From Pandoraea thiooxydans (GTDB lineage Bacteria; Pseudomonadota; Gammaproteobacteria; Burkholderiales; Burkholderiaceae), in assembly GCF_001931675.1 (NCBI RefSeq), contig NZ_CP014839.1, forward strand, positions 2,790,001-2,854,000: a stretch of 64,000 nt of DNA. Direction: 5' to 3'. Positions 9,198 to 18,577 of the stretch are shown in pieces. The stretch's first letter is position 1. Each line of letters starts with the position of its first letter. The notes below the pieces were generated by a model, which worked only from the letters and a program-made list of their open reading frames with translations, had not been told where the DNA came from and searched no databases. The position numbers and the translations under genes are program-made.

Positions 9198-10138
9198 AGC
9201 GCGCGTCCGCTCCCCGGGGAAAATCCGCCGCGGCACCGGTCGCCGCGTTGGCGGGCCGAGTCGTGGCCGCGCATGGCCGGCACTATGCGGTGGAGCTCGA
9301 TGACACTAGCGAGACGCTGCTGTGCTTTCCGCGCGGCAAGAAGAGCGCCGTCGCGGTGGGCGATCGGGTCGCACTGCAGCGCACCGCCGCCGACCAGGGT
9401 GTGATCGAGGACATTTTGCCTCGCCGCAACCTGCTGTATCGCTCGGATCAGTTCAAGAGCAAGCTCTTCGCCGCCAATATCGATCGCCTGCTGATCATGC
9501 TCGCCACGCAGCCCTCGTTCAGCGAGGATCTGCTCGGACGCGCGCTGGTCGCTGCCGAGGCCCACGAACTCGCACCGCTGATCGTGCTCAACAAGACCGA
9601 CGTGACCGACGCGCTGCCGGCAGCGCGCGATCGCCTGGCGCTATATCAGTCGCTGGGCTATGAGGTCGTCGAAGTCTCGATCAAGCAGGCGCCGCAGGAG
9701 GCACAGGCCCGCCTGCTGCCGGCTTTGGCCGATCGCGCCACGCTGCTGCTGGGACAGTCGGGCATGGGCAAGTCGTCGCTGGTCAATTTGCTGGTGCCGG
9801 ATGCGGAAGCGGCAACGCGCGAAATTTCGCACGTGCTCAACTCAGGGCGCCACACCACGACCTTCACGCGGCTGTTTCATTTGCCGGGCGGGGGCGCGCT
9901 GATCGATTCCCCGGGTTTTCAGGAGTTCGGCCTGCATCATTTGAGCGAGGGGCAGCTGGAGCGGGCCTTTCCGGAGTTTCGCCCGCTGCTCACGGGATGC
10001 CGGTTTTATAACTGCCACCACACCAAGGAACCGGGCTGCGCGATCCTGGCAGCGCTGGCCGAAGGCGGCATTGCCCCTCGGCGTCACGCGCTGTATGCGC
10101 AACTGCTGCATGAATCCGAACAGCAGTTGCCGTGGTAG
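9194..10138 (+). CDS. rsgA: Ribosome small subunit-dependent GTPase A
   Basis: A 314-residue circularly permuted GTPase that assists late 30S maturation. It has an N-terminal OB fold. G4 NKTD (133-136) comes before the P-loop GQSGMGKS (187-194) and G3 DSPG (238-241), which is the permuted order. A C-terminal zinc site is formed by Cys269, Cys274, His276 and Cys282. The length is typical. Confidence 0.97.
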   Translation: MKRASAPRGKSAAAPVAALAGRVVAAHGRHYAVELDDTSETLLCFPRGKKSAVAVGDRVALQRTAADQGVIEDILPRRNLLYRSDQFKSKLFAANIDRLLIMLATQPSFSEDLLGRALVAAEAHELAPLIVLNKTDVTDALPAARDRLALYQSLGYEVVEVSIKQAPQEAQARLLPALADRATLLLGQSGMGKSSLVNLLVPDAEAATREISHVLNSGRHTTTFTRLFHLPGGGALIDSPGFQEFGLHHLSEGQLERAFPEFRPLLTGCRFYNCHHTKEPGCAILAALAEGGIAPRRHALYAQLLHESEQQLPW

Positions 10139-10152
10139 GAAACGTTAGAAAA

Positions 10153-11091
10153 TCAGCCGAACCAGACGGCGATCGTCAGCATCATCAGTAGCAGCATCCA
10201 CAGCAGCACGGCCCGCCAGACCAGGCCTACCGCTGCCTGCAGGGTACGCGGTGTGCAGTCGCTGCCGACCGGTAACGGCGCCTCGTGGTCACCGTCCAAC
10301 GTGTCGACGCTCGACGGTTCGGCCAGCGGGCCGACCAGCCGGGCGCCGAGCGCGCCACTGCCGGCCGCCAGCAGAATGCCGTCGTTGCCGTCGGGCCATT
10401 GCTTGGCGTAGGTGCGCCACGCATAGATCGCATCCTCGAAATTACCGACGATGGCAAAACCGATCGAGGTCAGGCGCGCGGGAATCCAATCGATCACATA
10501 AAAGGCACGCCGGGCGAACTGGCTGAATTCAGGACTGCGATCCGGGCCGGGTTCGGACCAGTGGCGCGCCAAATATTCCGAGACGCGATAAAGCACGGCC
10601 CCGGCCGGCCCGATCGGCATCAGGAACCAGAAAAAGACGCCAAAAACATGGCGATGCGAGGCAACGACCGCGTGAACGAGCGTGTTTCGTACAACTTCCT
10701 GCACCGGCATGTCGACCGTGTCGATGCCGATCCATTGGCGCAGGATTTCGCGAGCCCGGTTGGGATCGTCATTGTTCAGGGCGAGATGGATGTCGGTGAA
10801 GTAATGGCTGAACTGACGGAATCCCAGCGTGAGGTAGACGATCAGCACATTCCACGCGAAGCCGAGCAGAATGTTGATGCGCATCAGTACGTAGTAGACG
10901 ATCGCCACCACCAGCACGAACGGCACCACCACCACCAGCCAGGCCAGCAGGCCGTGCTTGGCCCTGCCGGCATCGAAGCCTTGCGCGGTATGCTCCGCGT
11001 GCGAGCGCACGAGGTTATATATCGGATTGTGTGTGGACAGCGCGCGGACCTGTTCGATAATCAGGGCCAGCAAAACCGAGAAGAATGTCAT
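10153..11091 (-). CDS. CobD/CbiB (AmpE-like) family membrane protein
   Basis: A 312-residue membrane protein with N-terminal membrane segments (about residues 50-65 and 75-90), a central soluble stretch, a segment near 150 and a hydrophobic C-terminal helix. It resembles the CobD/CbiB family proteins that are widespread in Burkholderiales outside cobalamin clusters. No cobalamin genes are nearby, so a function in adenosylcobinamide synthesis is doubtful; a regulatory (AmpE-like) or unknown role is as likely. It lies downstream of the Nudix gene on the same strand and converges with rsgA. Confidence 0.7.
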   Translation of the reverse strand: MTFFSVLLALIIEQVRALSTHNPIYNLVRSHAEHTAQGFDAGRAKHGLLAWLVVVVPFVLVVAIVYYVLMRINILLGFAWNVLIVYLTLGFRQFSHYFTDIHLALNNDDPNRAREILRQWIGIDTVDMPVQEVVRNTLVHAVVASHRHVFGVFFWFLMPIGPAGAVLYRVSEYLARHWSEPGPDRSPEFSQFARRAFYVIDWIPARLTSIGFAIVGNFEDAIYAWRTYAKQWPDGNDGILLAAGSGALGARLVGPLAEPSSVDTLDGDHEAPLPVGSDCTPRTLQAAVGLVWRAVLLWMLLLMMLTIAVWFG

Positions 11092-11185
11092 GCGATCGGA
11101 TTATCGAATGGAATGACGTAAAGATAGCACAGGTCGGCACCGCGCCGATGGCCGCGCAATGCCTTGCGCGTCAGGCTGCACGGCG

Positions 11186-11878
11186 TCAGGCACGGAGGAA
11201 ATGATAGAAATTGCGGAGCATCGCGGCAGTCGCGCCCCAGATGAAAAACTCGCCTCCGTCCGGGCGCGGATAGGGCATGGCATAGAAGTGCCGCTCACCG
11301 ACAACCCATTTGAATAGTCTGACCTGATGATTATTGGGGTCCATCAGGAAATACAGCGGCACTTCGAAGATCTCGTCGACTTCCTGACGATCGGCCTGCA
11401 ACGCGAACGGCGGTGCGATCAGGCCGACGACCGGCGCGATGCGAAAGCCGGTGCCGGTGACGTAGTCGGGCAGCGTCCCGATAACTTCCACATGCTCGGT
11501 ATTCAATCCGATTTCCTCACGCGTCTCGCGCAAGGCGGTGGCGACCGGGTTCGGGTCTTCGGGCTCGCGACTTCCACCAGGGAAGCTGATTTGCCCGGCA
11601 TGCGCACTCAGATGGGCGGTGCGGCGCGTGAGCAATACCGTCAGCCCCTCGTCACGCTCGACCAGCGGCACCAGCACCGCGGCCTGGCGGGGCAGGACGG
11701 CTTGTCCAAGGCGGCTCAGGCCGTGTTCGACAGCGATCTCGGGTTGCCAGATCGGCGGGTTGGCAAAGCGATCACGCAAGGCGGCGGGCAGCAGGCGTTC
11801 GGCCGGCACAGGCGGCTCGCCCTCGCGGGTCGCGATGACCGGCAGGCGTTCTGGATGAGAAATCAGGGGGGAAGCCAC
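11186..11878 (-). CDS. Nudix hydrolase, CoA pyrophosphatase type
   Basis: A 230-residue protein with the Nudix box G-x5-E-x7-REUxEE-x-G (from GGSREPED to RETREEIGL, about residues 100-123). Just before it stands the UPF0035 motif of CoA pyrophosphatases (LLTRRTAHLSAHAGQISFP). The expected activity is cleavage of CoA or acyl-CoA to phosphopantetheine and 3',5'-ADP. The start is a GTG at 11878 without a clear ribosome site, so the N-terminus is uncertain. Confidence 0.87.
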   Translation of the reverse strand: MASPLISHPERLPVIATREGEPPVPAERLLPAALRDRFANPPIWQPEIAVEHGLSRLGQAVLPRQAAVLVPLVERDEGLTVLLTRRTAHLSAHAGQISFPGGSREPEDPNPVATALRETREEIGLNTEHVEVIGTLPDYVTGTGFRIAPVVGLIAPPFALQADRQEVDEIFEVPLYFLMDPNNHQVRLFKWVVGERHFYAMPYPRPDGGEFFIWGATAAMLRNFYHFLRA

Positions 11879-11937
11879 GATGTTATTCGAATGGATATGT
11901 CGCCTATTCTACTAGCCTCCGGCTAATTGCGACGGTC

Positions 11938-11966
11938 AAAAAAAAAGCACCCGAAGGTGCTTTTTT
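11938..11966 (-). terminator. Rho-independent terminator after rplS
   Basis: An 11-bp perfect stem (GGTGCTTTTTT paired with its complement) encloses a four-base CGAA loop, followed on the minus strand by a T run. It closes the rpsP-rimM-trmD-rplS operon. Confidence 0.9.
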
Positions 11967-11984
11967 CCTGGCACAGCGGATGCC

Positions 11985-12374
11985 TCAAGCTTCTGCCGTC
12001 GTCTTTTTGCTCTTGAACGCCAGCTTTTCCTTGATGCGAGCCGATTTGCCCGAGCGCTCGCGCAAATAGTACAGCTTCGCACGGCGGACGTCGCCGCGAC
12101 GCTTGACTTCGATGCTGGCCAACAGCGGCGAGTAGGTTTGGAAGGTACGCTCCACACCTTCGCCCGAAGAAATCTTGCGCACGATGAACGAGGAATTCAG
12201 ACCACGGTTGCGCTTGGCGATCACCACACCTTCGTAAGCCTGAACACGCTTGCGGTTTCCTTCAACGACGTTGACGTTAACCACCACGGTGTCGCCGGGA
12301 GCAAATTCGGGAATGCTCTTGTTGGCGGTCAGGCGGACGATCTCTTCCTTTTCGAGTTGTTCGATCAGGTTCAT
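11985..12374 (-). CDS. rplS: 50S ribosomal protein L19
   Basis: A 129-residue large-subunit protein located at the 30S-50S interface. The start at 12374 ([12 protein letters not shown]) is chosen because GGAG lies six bases upstream and it matches the family N-terminus; the upstream in-frame ATGs add only seven residues. Conserved stretches include [20 protein letters not shown] and [17 protein letters not shown]. The lysine- and alanine-rich C-terminal tail is slightly longer than usual. It is the last gene of the operon. Confidence 0.97.
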   Translation of the reverse strand: MNLIEQLEKEEIVRLTANKSIPEFAPGDTVVVNVNVVEGNRKRVQAYEGVVIAKRNRGLNSSFIVRKISSGEGVERTFQTYSPLLASIEVKRRGDVRRAKLYYLRERSGKSARIKEKLAFKSKKTTAEA

Positions 12375-12491
12375 TGCTTGCTCCATAGCCATCATGTCGA
12401 CGTTTCATACCGCCCCGGCGGGGTCGGCCTCGACAGAGGATGATTTTAATCGGCGTCGATTCAACGACGCCACCCTCCGGCAAGCGGGCCA

Positions 12492-13253
12492 CTAATTCGG
12501 TTCGCTCGCCAGTTTTGCCAGCACAGCCTCATCGGCCTTGCTGAGCAATCCATTGCGACGCGCCGCCTCGATCAGATCGGGCCGCTTGCGCCAGGTGTTG
12601 GTCAACGCCTGTTGGCGTCGCCATTTTTCAATCTCGGCATGGTGTCCTCCCAGCAACACTTCGGGGACACGCACGCCCTGATATTCTTCCGGCCGGGTGT
12701 AATGCGGGCAGTCGAGCAGGCCGTTCACGAAACTGTCCTGCTGCGCCGATTGCGCGTCGTTCAATACCCCCGGCAATTGCCGGACTACCGCGTCCATCAA
12801 TGCCATCGCGGGCAACTCGCCACCCGACAGCACGAAATCGCCCAGGCTGATTTCCTCGTCGACGCAGCGGTCAATCAGGCGCTGGTCGATTGCTTCATAG
12901 CGACCACACAACAGCACCAACCCCTCTTCCGCAGCGAAACGCATGACGTGGCGGTGGGTCAACGGCGCGCCTTGCGGCGACAGCGCCACCACGCGCGGCC
13001 TATGCACACCCGTTTGGCGTTGCGCCGCTCGCGCAGCGTCGATCGCATCTTCGAGCGGCTTGGCCAACATCACCATGCCCGGTCCGCCTCCGTAGGGACG
13101 ATCATCGACCGTGCGATAGTTATTGCTGGTGAAATCACGCGGATTCCACAAGCGCATTCCAAACTGCCCCTGCTTCAGTGCGCGACTGGTGATTCCCCAC
13201 TCGCTGATCGCCTGAAACATGTCAGGAAAGAGCGTAATGACGTCGAACTGCAC
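12492..13253 (-). CDS. trmD: tRNA (guanine(37)-N1)-methyltransferase
   Basis: A 253-residue SPOUT methyltransferase that methylates G37 of tRNAs reading CUN, CCN and CGG. Motifs YGGGPGMVM (about 58-66) and LSGGELPAM (about 139-147) form the trefoil knot and SAM pocket. It starts at GTG 13253 behind a strong AGGAGGAGC ribosome site. Its position between rimM and rplS is the classical order. Confidence 0.97.
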   Translation of the reverse strand: MQFDVITLFPDMFQAISEWGITSRALKQGQFGMRLWNPRDFTSNNYRTVDDRPYGGGPGMVMLAKPLEDAIDAARAAQRQTGVHRPRVVALSPQGAPLTHRHVMRFAAEEGLVLLCGRYEAIDQRLIDRCVDEEISLGDFVLSGGELPAMALMDAVVRQLPGVLNDAQSAQQDSFVNGLLDCPHYTRPEEYQGVRVPEVLLGGHHAEIEKWRRQQALTNTWRKRPDLIEAARRNGLLSKADEAVLAKLASEPN

Positions 13254-13303
13254 CGCTCCTCCTCATGTATCGCCCAAAGGCGATCGTGCATCGCCGGTCG
13301 GCG

Positions 13304-13927
13304 CTAATAGTCCCGCCCCCAGTCGACCACGATGCGTCCGCCAGCCGTATCGACTTCGTGCACGTATTGGGCGACGAACGGGATCAGCCGCTCGGCATCC
13401 TGTGGCGCGCCGCGCCGGTCCGTCGCCGGGTAAGTCACGCGCAGTACTGCATGCGCGCCGTTGTCGAGCAGTCCGCTGACCTTGCCGAGCGCCTCGCCCT
13501 GCAGATTGGTCACCTGGGCGCCGATCAAATCGACCCAATAAAACTCATCTTCCTGCGGCACCGGAAAGGCGCTGCGGGGCACCCAGACCTGCAGACCCTT
13601 GAGCGCTTCGGCAGCGTCACGGCCTTCGATACCCTTCGGTTGAGCAACGATCGAGCCGCTGTGCTCGCGGCTGCGAGCGATTTCGACGACATACGCATCA
13701 CGTTCGCCGGGCCGCCGCAACCACCAGCGGCCAGCCCCGAGGAGCACTGCGCCGTCGGCGGCGTGCGGTTGCACTTTCAACCAGCCGCGAATGCCATGCG
13801 CCTCGGCGACATAGCCCAACTCGACCAGGTCGTCCGGCAAATCGTTGGCTGCCATGGGTGTACAGGCGGATGGCATGCCGCCCTGCTGCGTCGCCTGACG
13901 ACGGATCAGTGGTTCACCGCTACGCAT
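13304..13927 (-). CDS. rimM: 16S rRNA processing protein RimM
   Basis: A 30S maturation factor that binds S19. The RimM N-terminal domain (LGYVAEAHGIRGWLKV) is followed by a PRC-barrel domain ending near RIVVDWGRDY. The start is uncertain: 13927 (207 residues) is listed, but 13876 and 13855 are also possible because ribosome sites are weak. An even longer open frame to 14050 would overlap rpsP and is unlikely. The N-terminal extension before the conserved domain has no recognised function. Confidence 0.9.
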   Translation of the reverse strand: MRSGEPLIRRQATQQGGMPSACTPMAANDLPDDLVELGYVAEAHGIRGWLKVQPHAADGAVLLGAGRWWLRRPGERDAYVVEIARSREHSGSIVAQPKGIEGRDAAEALKGLQVWVPRSAFPVPQEDEFYWVDLIGAQVTNLQGEALGKVSGLLDNGAHAVLRVTYPATDRRGAPQDAERLIPFVAQYVHEVDTAGGRIVVDWGRDY

Positions 13928-13982
13928 GTGAATCGGCGAACCCTGTTGAAATACCCACCCCGCCAGACATGTACGATGCCAA

Positions 13983-14237
13983 TCAGGCCGTCTTTTGCGC
14001 GGCTTGCTGCTTGAGCAGGCGCGTGACGGTCGGCGACAGTTGTGCGCCAACGCCTTGCCAATAGGTCAGACGGTCTTGAGCGATACGCAGACCCTCTTCC
14101 TTGTCCGACGCGACCGGGTTGTAGAACCCGATGCGCTCGATGAAACGGCCATCGCGGCGATTACGGGAATCCGTTGCCACGATGTTGTAAAACGGGCGCT
14201 TTTTCGCGCCGCCGCGAGCCAAGCGGATAACGACCAT
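13983..14237 (-). CDS. rpsP: 30S ribosomal protein S16
   Basis: An 84-residue small-subunit protein. The family signature [20 protein letters not shown] is followed by the expected [14 protein letters not shown] segment. It is the first gene of the rpsP-rimM-trmD-rplS operon, with a TATAAT promoter element upstream. Confidence 0.98.
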   Translation of the reverse strand: MVVIRLARGGAKKRPFYNIVATDSRNRRDGRFIERIGFYNPVASDKEEGLRIAQDRLTYWQGVGAQLSPTVTRLLKQQAAQKTA

Positions 14238-14553
14238 AGTAATTCCTTGAGAAACCTAAACGGGTTTGAGCACAGAAAGCGCGTGATTATAGCGCAAAAA
14301 CATCGTCAAAACAAACACTTCGAGCCCTCCCCGGGAACCCGTCGCGCCGGACTCGCGCCGGCCGGCCGGCCCTCGGCGTGCCAATCGGGGCTTCTCGGCG
14401 CGCCGCTTTCCATCCGATGCCTACGGGGATATCCTGAGGTTATCTTGATTGCGATGAAAATGTGCGGCACGCAACCGCCAGGAACCGATCGGCCCGCAGG
14501 GAGTCAATCGGGATCAGAAATCCAACGCATTGCAGCACTGTGGATCACAAAAA
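14238..14553. other. Non-coding gap between rpsP and the META lipoprotein gene
   Basis: 316 bases without a supported gene. The left third holds the rpsP promoter and leader on the minus strand. The middle has a GC-rich stretch with tandem GGCC units near 14360-14373. I see no clear promoter or RNA gene on the plus strand. Confidence 0.5.
14286..14314 (-). promoter_or_regulatory. Probable promoter of the rpsP operon
   Basis: On the minus strand a perfect TATAAT (-10, 14286-14291) is preceded at 17 bases by a weak TTGTTT (-35, 14309-14314), about 50 bases upstream of the rpsP start. Confidence 0.6.
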
Positions 14554-15108
14554 ATGACCAAAAAGAATGCCTTCACGAGCGCCGCCCGTTTGCTGGCCGC
14601 ATTCTCGATCGTGCTGAGCTCCTTTGTCGGATGCGCGGCAACGCCAATTTCGCCGCATGCCGACCGGGCCGTCGGCCAGCCCGGCACTGGCATTGCCGGA
14701 CTGACCGGTCGATGGGTTTTGTTGAGCTGGGTGGGGCAACATGCTTCGCCACCGCCCGCCGCGCGCAACGTGACCCTGGTGCTCTCGAAAGACGGGGCTT
14801 ATGGCGGCTCGGGCGGCTGCAACAGGATTTTCGGGCAATATCACGTCGGTCCGGCTCATCAGCAGATCAGCGTGAATCCGCCGGCGACGACCCGCATGAG
14901 CTGCCCGGTCGACGTGATGGCGTTCGAATCGCGGTTTCTCGCCACCCTCGCGCACGTCAACCGGTTCGAACTGACCGGCAACACCCTGGTCCTTTTCGTG
15001 CGTGACACCGATCGCCTGACCTTTGCCCGTCAGGTCATTCCCCGACAAGGATCGCTGGCCGATAACGCGCCGGGCAAATCGATGGCATCGGGCCGAACGC
15101 CAGCGTAG
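14554..15108 (+). CDS. META domain (HslJ-like) putative lipoprotein
   Basis: A 184-residue protein. The N-terminus MTKKNAFTSAARLLAAFSIV is followed by SSFVGC, which looks like an export signal with a non-ideal lipobox (Cys27). The body carries the META-domain signature: a tryptophan-rich first strand (GRWVLLSW), GGSGGCNRIFGQY, and the TRMSCP cysteine motif. META/HslJ proteins are outer-membrane or periplasmic proteins tied to stress and antibiotic tolerance, without a known enzymatic activity. The start could also be 14530; no strong ribosome site separates the two. Confidence 0.8.
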   Translation: MTKKNAFTSAARLLAAFSIVLSSFVGCAATPISPHADRAVGQPGTGIAGLTGRWVLLSWVGQHASPPPAARNVTLVLSKDGAYGGSGGCNRIFGQYHVGPAHQQISVNPPATTRMSCPVDVMAFESRFLATLAHVNRFELTGNTLVLFVRDTDRLTFARQVIPRQGSLADNAPGKSMASGRTPA

Positions 15109-15237
15109 AATAAGCGCCGCACTGACCGGGCAGGCAACGCCGGCAGCGCCATCGGCCGGCATGGCCAACTGGCGCGCGCTGCCCCTCGGGCAGGCGCGAT
15201 CGCAAAATAAACGGCCGTATCTCCCTGATGACGCCCC

Positions 15238-15678
15238 ATGGCTTATAAATCCAAGACCGTGGCTGCCCTGCTTGCCTTTGCACTCGGCACGCTTGGCGGC
15301 CATCGCTTTTACCTGTACGGGCCGCGCGACGCATTCGGTTGGCTGCACCTGCTGGGCACGCTGCTCGGCATCGACGGCTGGCGGCTGTTGACGCACAGCC
15401 AATTGATGTCACCGCTGGGTTGGGCGCTTACGATCTGTGGCGCCGTTTCGCTGTTCTCCAGCTTGCTGGCGGCAATCGTCTACGGACTGCGTCCCGACGA
15501 AGCCTGGAATAGCCGCTTCAATAGCCAAAGTTTGCGTAAATCACGCTCCGGCTGGAGCGCCATTCTGATAGTGAGCGCCTCCCTCTTTATTGGCGCCGGG
15601 CTGATGATGTTCGGTTTCGTCGTCGGCTTTCAGACTTACTTCGAAACACATCTGCCACCCAATTCGCTGTCACAATGA
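15238..15678 (+). CDS. TM2 domain-containing membrane protein
   Basis: A 146-residue protein. The N-terminal TM2-type motif (KSKTVAALLAFALGTLGGHRFYL) has two membrane helices joined by a short turn, followed by two further hydrophobic segments near 58-80 and 107-130. The TM2 family is widespread and its biochemical role is unknown. It shares the strand of the preceding lipoprotein and following acyl-CoA synthetase genes but is separated by 130 and 75 bases, so an operon is not certain. Confidence 0.78.
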   Translation: MAYKSKTVAALLAFALGTLGGHRFYLYGPRDAFGWLHLLGTLLGIDGWRLLTHSQLMSPLGWALTICGAVSLFSSLLAAIVYGLRPDEAWNSRFNSQSLRKSRSGWSAILIVSASLFIGAGLMMFGFVVGFQTYFETHLPPNSLSQ

Positions 15679-15753
15679 CATAAACGACCGTACTACCGTA
15701 CTGATCCGCACGGGTCAGCAACGGAGATGCGGCCGGATCCACAGGAGACAAAA

Positions 15754-17385
15754 ATGCTCACCAGGCAATCGACCTATGCCGAACTCGTCGCCGGCTTTTC
15801 GTGGCACATCCCGCCGCGCTTCAATATCGGCGTCGACACCTGCGACAAATGGGCCGACGGCAGCGGGCGCCTCGCGCTGATCTATGAAAGAAACGACGGC
15901 ACGCAAGCGCGCTACACCTTCGACGACATCAAGGCACGCTCCAACCAGCTCGCCAATAGCATGCGCCGGCAAGGCGTCGAGCGCGGCGACCGCATCGGCA
16001 TCTTTCTTCCGCAAACACCGGAAACGGCGCTCGCGCATATCGCCGCTTATAAGCTGGGGGCCGTGGCTGTGCCGCTGTTCGCCCTGTTCGGCATGGAGGC
16101 GCTCCAGTATCGCTTGTCCAACTGCGGCGCCACCGCGCTGGTCACGGATCGCCAGGGCCTGGAGAAGATTCGCTCGATTCGCGATACCTTGCCCCACCTG
16201 AAGACGATCTATTGCATCGACGCGACAGCTTCCGATACCGATGCCTGCGATTTCTGGCAACAGCTGCAAGCCGAAGCGGATGCGTTTGAGCCAATCGACA
16301 CGTCAGCGGACGACCCGGCCGTCATCATCTACACCTCCGGCACGACCGGCAAGCCCAAAGGCGCACTGCACGCGCATCGCGTGCTGCTGGGGCATCTGCC
16401 CGGCGTCGAGATGTCGCATGAATTTTTCCCGGAGCACGCGCGGCTGATGTGGACGCCGGCCGACTGGGCCTGGATCGGCGGCCTGCTCGATGTGCTGCTG
16501 CCCGCCTGGCATCATGGCGTGACCGTGCTGGCCCGCCGCTTCGAAAAGTTCGACGGCGAGGCGGCATTCGATCTGATGGCCCGCCACGGCGTCACGCACA
16601 CCTTTCTGCCGCCGACCGCCCTCAAGATGATGCGCGCAGTCAAGGATCCGCAACGCTGGCGCTTGTCGCTGCGTGCCGTCGCCAGTGGCGGCGAGTCGCT
16701 CGGCGAAGAGCTGATCGAGTGGGGGCAGGCCGCGCTGGGCGTCACCATTAACGAGTTCTATGGGCAGACCGAATGCAATGTGGTGCTGTCGTCGTGCTCG
16801 TCGCTGTTTCCACCCAGCATCGGCTCGATCGGCAAAGCAGCGCCCGGACACCAGGTACGGATCGTCGACGACGCCGGCGAAGTATTGCCGGTCGGGACCG
16901 AAGGCAATATCGCCGTGCGCGCCCCCGATCCGGTGATGTTTCTCGGTTACTGGGACAATCCCGACGCCACTCGTGCGAAATATGCCGGCGACTATTTGAT
17001 CACCGGCGATCTTGGCGTGGAGGATGCGGACGGTTTCATCCGGTTCATTGGGCGCAACGACGATGTCATCACCAGCGCCGGCTATCGCATCGGCCCGGGA
17101 CCGATCGAAGATTGCCTGCTCGGTCATCCGGCCGTGCGCATGGCGGCCGTGATTGGCGTTCCCGATCGCGAACGCACCGAGATCGTCAAGGCATTCGTGG
17201 TGCTGAACCCCGACTACAAGCCGAGCGATGCGCTGGTCAAGGAAATTCAAATGCACGTCAAGACGCGTCTGGCCGCGCACGAGTACCCGCGCGAGGTCAG
17301 TTTCGTCGATGCGCTGCCGATGACGACTACCGGCAAGATCATTCGCCGAGCCCTGCGCGAGGCGGCTGGCGACGCGAAGACGTAA
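15754..17385 (+). CDS. AMP-forming acyl-CoA synthetase (acetyl/medium-chain type)
   Basis: A 543-residue ANL-superfamily enzyme that activates a carboxylic acid to acyl-AMP and then acyl-CoA. The P-loop-like motif YTSGTTGKPKG is near residues 192-202. The adenylate motif GQTE lies in NEFYGQTECN, and the hinge motif GDLG/RNDDVI near 425-440. The catalytic lysine is in TTTGKIIRR near 527. CAGGAGA precedes the start at 15754. The chain-length range is not decidable from sequence. It is convergent with the radical SAM gene, 15 bases away. Confidence 0.9.
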   Translation: MLTRQSTYAELVAGFSWHIPPRFNIGVDTCDKWADGSGRLALIYERNDGTQARYTFDDIKARSNQLANSMRRQGVERGDRIGIFLPQTPETALAHIAAYKLGAVAVPLFALFGMEALQYRLSNCGATALVTDRQGLEKIRSIRDTLPHLKTIYCIDATASDTDACDFWQQLQAEADAFEPIDTSADDPAVIIYTSGTTGKPKGALHAHRVLLGHLPGVEMSHEFFPEHARLMWTPADWAWIGGLLDVLLPAWHHGVTVLARRFEKFDGEAAFDLMARHGVTHTFLPPTALKMMRAVKDPQRWRLSLRAVASGGESLGEELIEWGQAALGVTINEFYGQTECNVVLSSCSSLFPPSIGSIGKAAPGHQVRIVDDAGEVLPVGTEGNIAVRAPDPVMFLGYWDNPDATRAKYAGDYLITGDLGVEDADGFIRFIGRNDDVITSAGYRIGPGPIEDCLLGHPAVRMAAVIGVPDRERTEIVKAFVVLNPDYKPSDALVKEIQMHVKTRLAAHEYPREVSFVDALPMTTTGKIIRRALREAAGDAKT

Positions 17386-17400
17386 CGCGCGCGCCGACGC

Positions 17401-18489
17401 TCAGAACAGGTCCAGTTGCGCGCTGTGTGCATCGGGCCGGCGAAACCGCGTCGCGTCCAGCTGACGGCGTGCCATGTTCAAGCCATTGCGCCGGCACGCC
17501 AACTCGAAACGCCGGCGCACCAGTTCCGCATATTGGCCGGTGCCGCGCATGCGGCTGCCAAAATTTGCGTCGTTATGGCGACCGTCCCGGACTTGCTCGA
17601 TGAGGCTCATTACATGCGCCGCGCGTGAGGGGAAGTGAGCGTGCAGCCACTTGACGAACAGGTCATGAACCTCGAGCAGCAAGCGCAACATCACGTAACC
17701 GGCGCCCTCCGCCCCGGCCTGGGCCGCGACCTCGAGCACGCGCTCGATGTCATAGTCGTTGAGCGCCGGAATGATCGGCGCGACGATCACGCCGGCCGGC
17801 ACGCCCGCCTGCGCGAGCCGGCGAATCGCCTCGATGCGGCGCCCCGGCGTATTGGCGCGAGGCTCCAGTAGCCGCGCGAGATCGGCGTCCAGCGTGCCCA
17901 CCGACAGGAACACCCGTACCAAACCCTTGCCCGCCATGCGCGAGAGAATATCGAGGTCGCGCACGACCAGCGCCGACTTGGTGGTGATGCCGACGGGGTG
18001 ATTGAAGTCTTCCAGCACCTCGAGTATCGAGCGCGTAATGGCAAGCCCGCGCTCGATCGGCTGGTAGGGATCGGTATTGGCGCCGAGCGCGAGTATCGCG
18101 GGCCGATAGTTCGGCTTGCTCAACTCCACGCGCAACAGTTCCGCGGCGTTGCGCTTGGCGTATAACTCCGTCTCGAAATCGAGCCCCGGCGAGAGCCCGA
18201 GATAAGCATGCGTCGGCCGAGCGAAACAATAGATGCAGCCATGTTCGCAGCCACGATATGGGTTGATCGACCGGTCGAACGGCACGTCCGGCGAGTTGTT
18301 GCGGGAAATGATGCGGCGGGCGATTTCGTCGGTGACATGTGTCTTGAACTGCACCACATGCTCGTGAGCCGCATTGGCGGATTCGATCGTCTCGTCGGGC
18401 TCTCGTGACCAGGCGCTAAAACGTTCAACCTGGTTGGACGTGGCGCCTCGCCCTTTGAGCGCGGCAGTTGGCTGATCGGAGGAAGGCAT
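17401..18489 (-). CDS. PA0069-family SplB-like radical SAM protein, SOS-controlled, with C-terminal clamp-binding motif
   Basis: A 362-residue radical SAM protein of the DNA-repair-photolyase (SplB, COG1533) group. The [4Fe-4S]/SAM cysteines are Cys81, Cys85 and Cys88 in CEHGCIYC, followed by TDPYQPIE and TKSALVVRD motifs of the same family. The last five residues are QLDLF (358-362), which matches the consensus QL(S/D)LF used to bind the DNA polymerase sliding clamp. A near-perfect LexA box sits 16 bases upstream of the ATG, and AGGGG serves as ribosome site. Inference: a damage-inducible DNA repair or tolerance enzyme recruited to the clamp. The substrate lesion is unknown. From memory, PA0069 is reported in the Pseudomonas aeruginosa LexA regulon, which should be checked. 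Confidence 0.88.
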   Translation of the reverse strand: MPSSDQPTAALKGRGATSNQVERFSAWSREPDETIESANAAHEHVVQFKTHVTDEIARRIISRNNSPDVPFDRSINPYRGCEHGCIYCFARPTHAYLGLSPGLDFETELYAKRNAAELLRVELSKPNYRPAILALGANTDPYQPIERGLAITRSILEVLEDFNHPVGITTKSALVVRDLDILSRMAGKGLVRVFLSVGTLDADLARLLEPRANTPGRRIEAIRRLAQAGVPAGVIVAPIIPALNDYDIERVLEVAAQAGAEGAGYVMLRLLLEVHDLFVKWLHAHFPSRAAHVMSLIEQVRDGRHNDANFGSRMRGTGQYAELVRRRFELACRRNGLNMARRQLDATRFRRPDAHSAQLDLF

Positions 18490-18503
18490 GACGACCCCTT
18501 GAG

Positions 18504-18523
18504 TACTGTATATTTATACAGTA
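18504..18523. promoter_or_regulatory. LexA (SOS) box upstream of the radical SAM gene
   Basis: CTGTATATTTATACAG at 18506-18521 matches the E. coli-type LexA consensus CTGT-N8-ACAG, with the AT-rich alternating centre. The flanking TA on each side gives two perfect 9-base arms around a central TT. It lies 14-34 bases upstream of the radical SAM start and overlaps the proposed -10 box. Confidence 0.88.
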
Positions 18524-18548
18524 TATCGCTTCCTCCATCGCTTGGCAG
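18520..18548 (-). promoter_or_regulatory. Probable promoter of the radical SAM gene, occluded by LexA
   Basis: On the minus strand -35 CTGCCA (18543-18548) and -10 TATACT (18520-18525) are 17 bases apart. The -10 overlaps the edge of the LexA box, so bound LexA would block initiation. Confidence 0.6.
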
Positions 18549-18577
18549 GGCGTCGGGAATTTCGCGCCCTGTTTGCC

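Noticed and set aside
14360-14373. GGCC tandem run as a repeat element
   Set aside because: Only about three units in a GC-rich spacer; too short to distinguish from composition.
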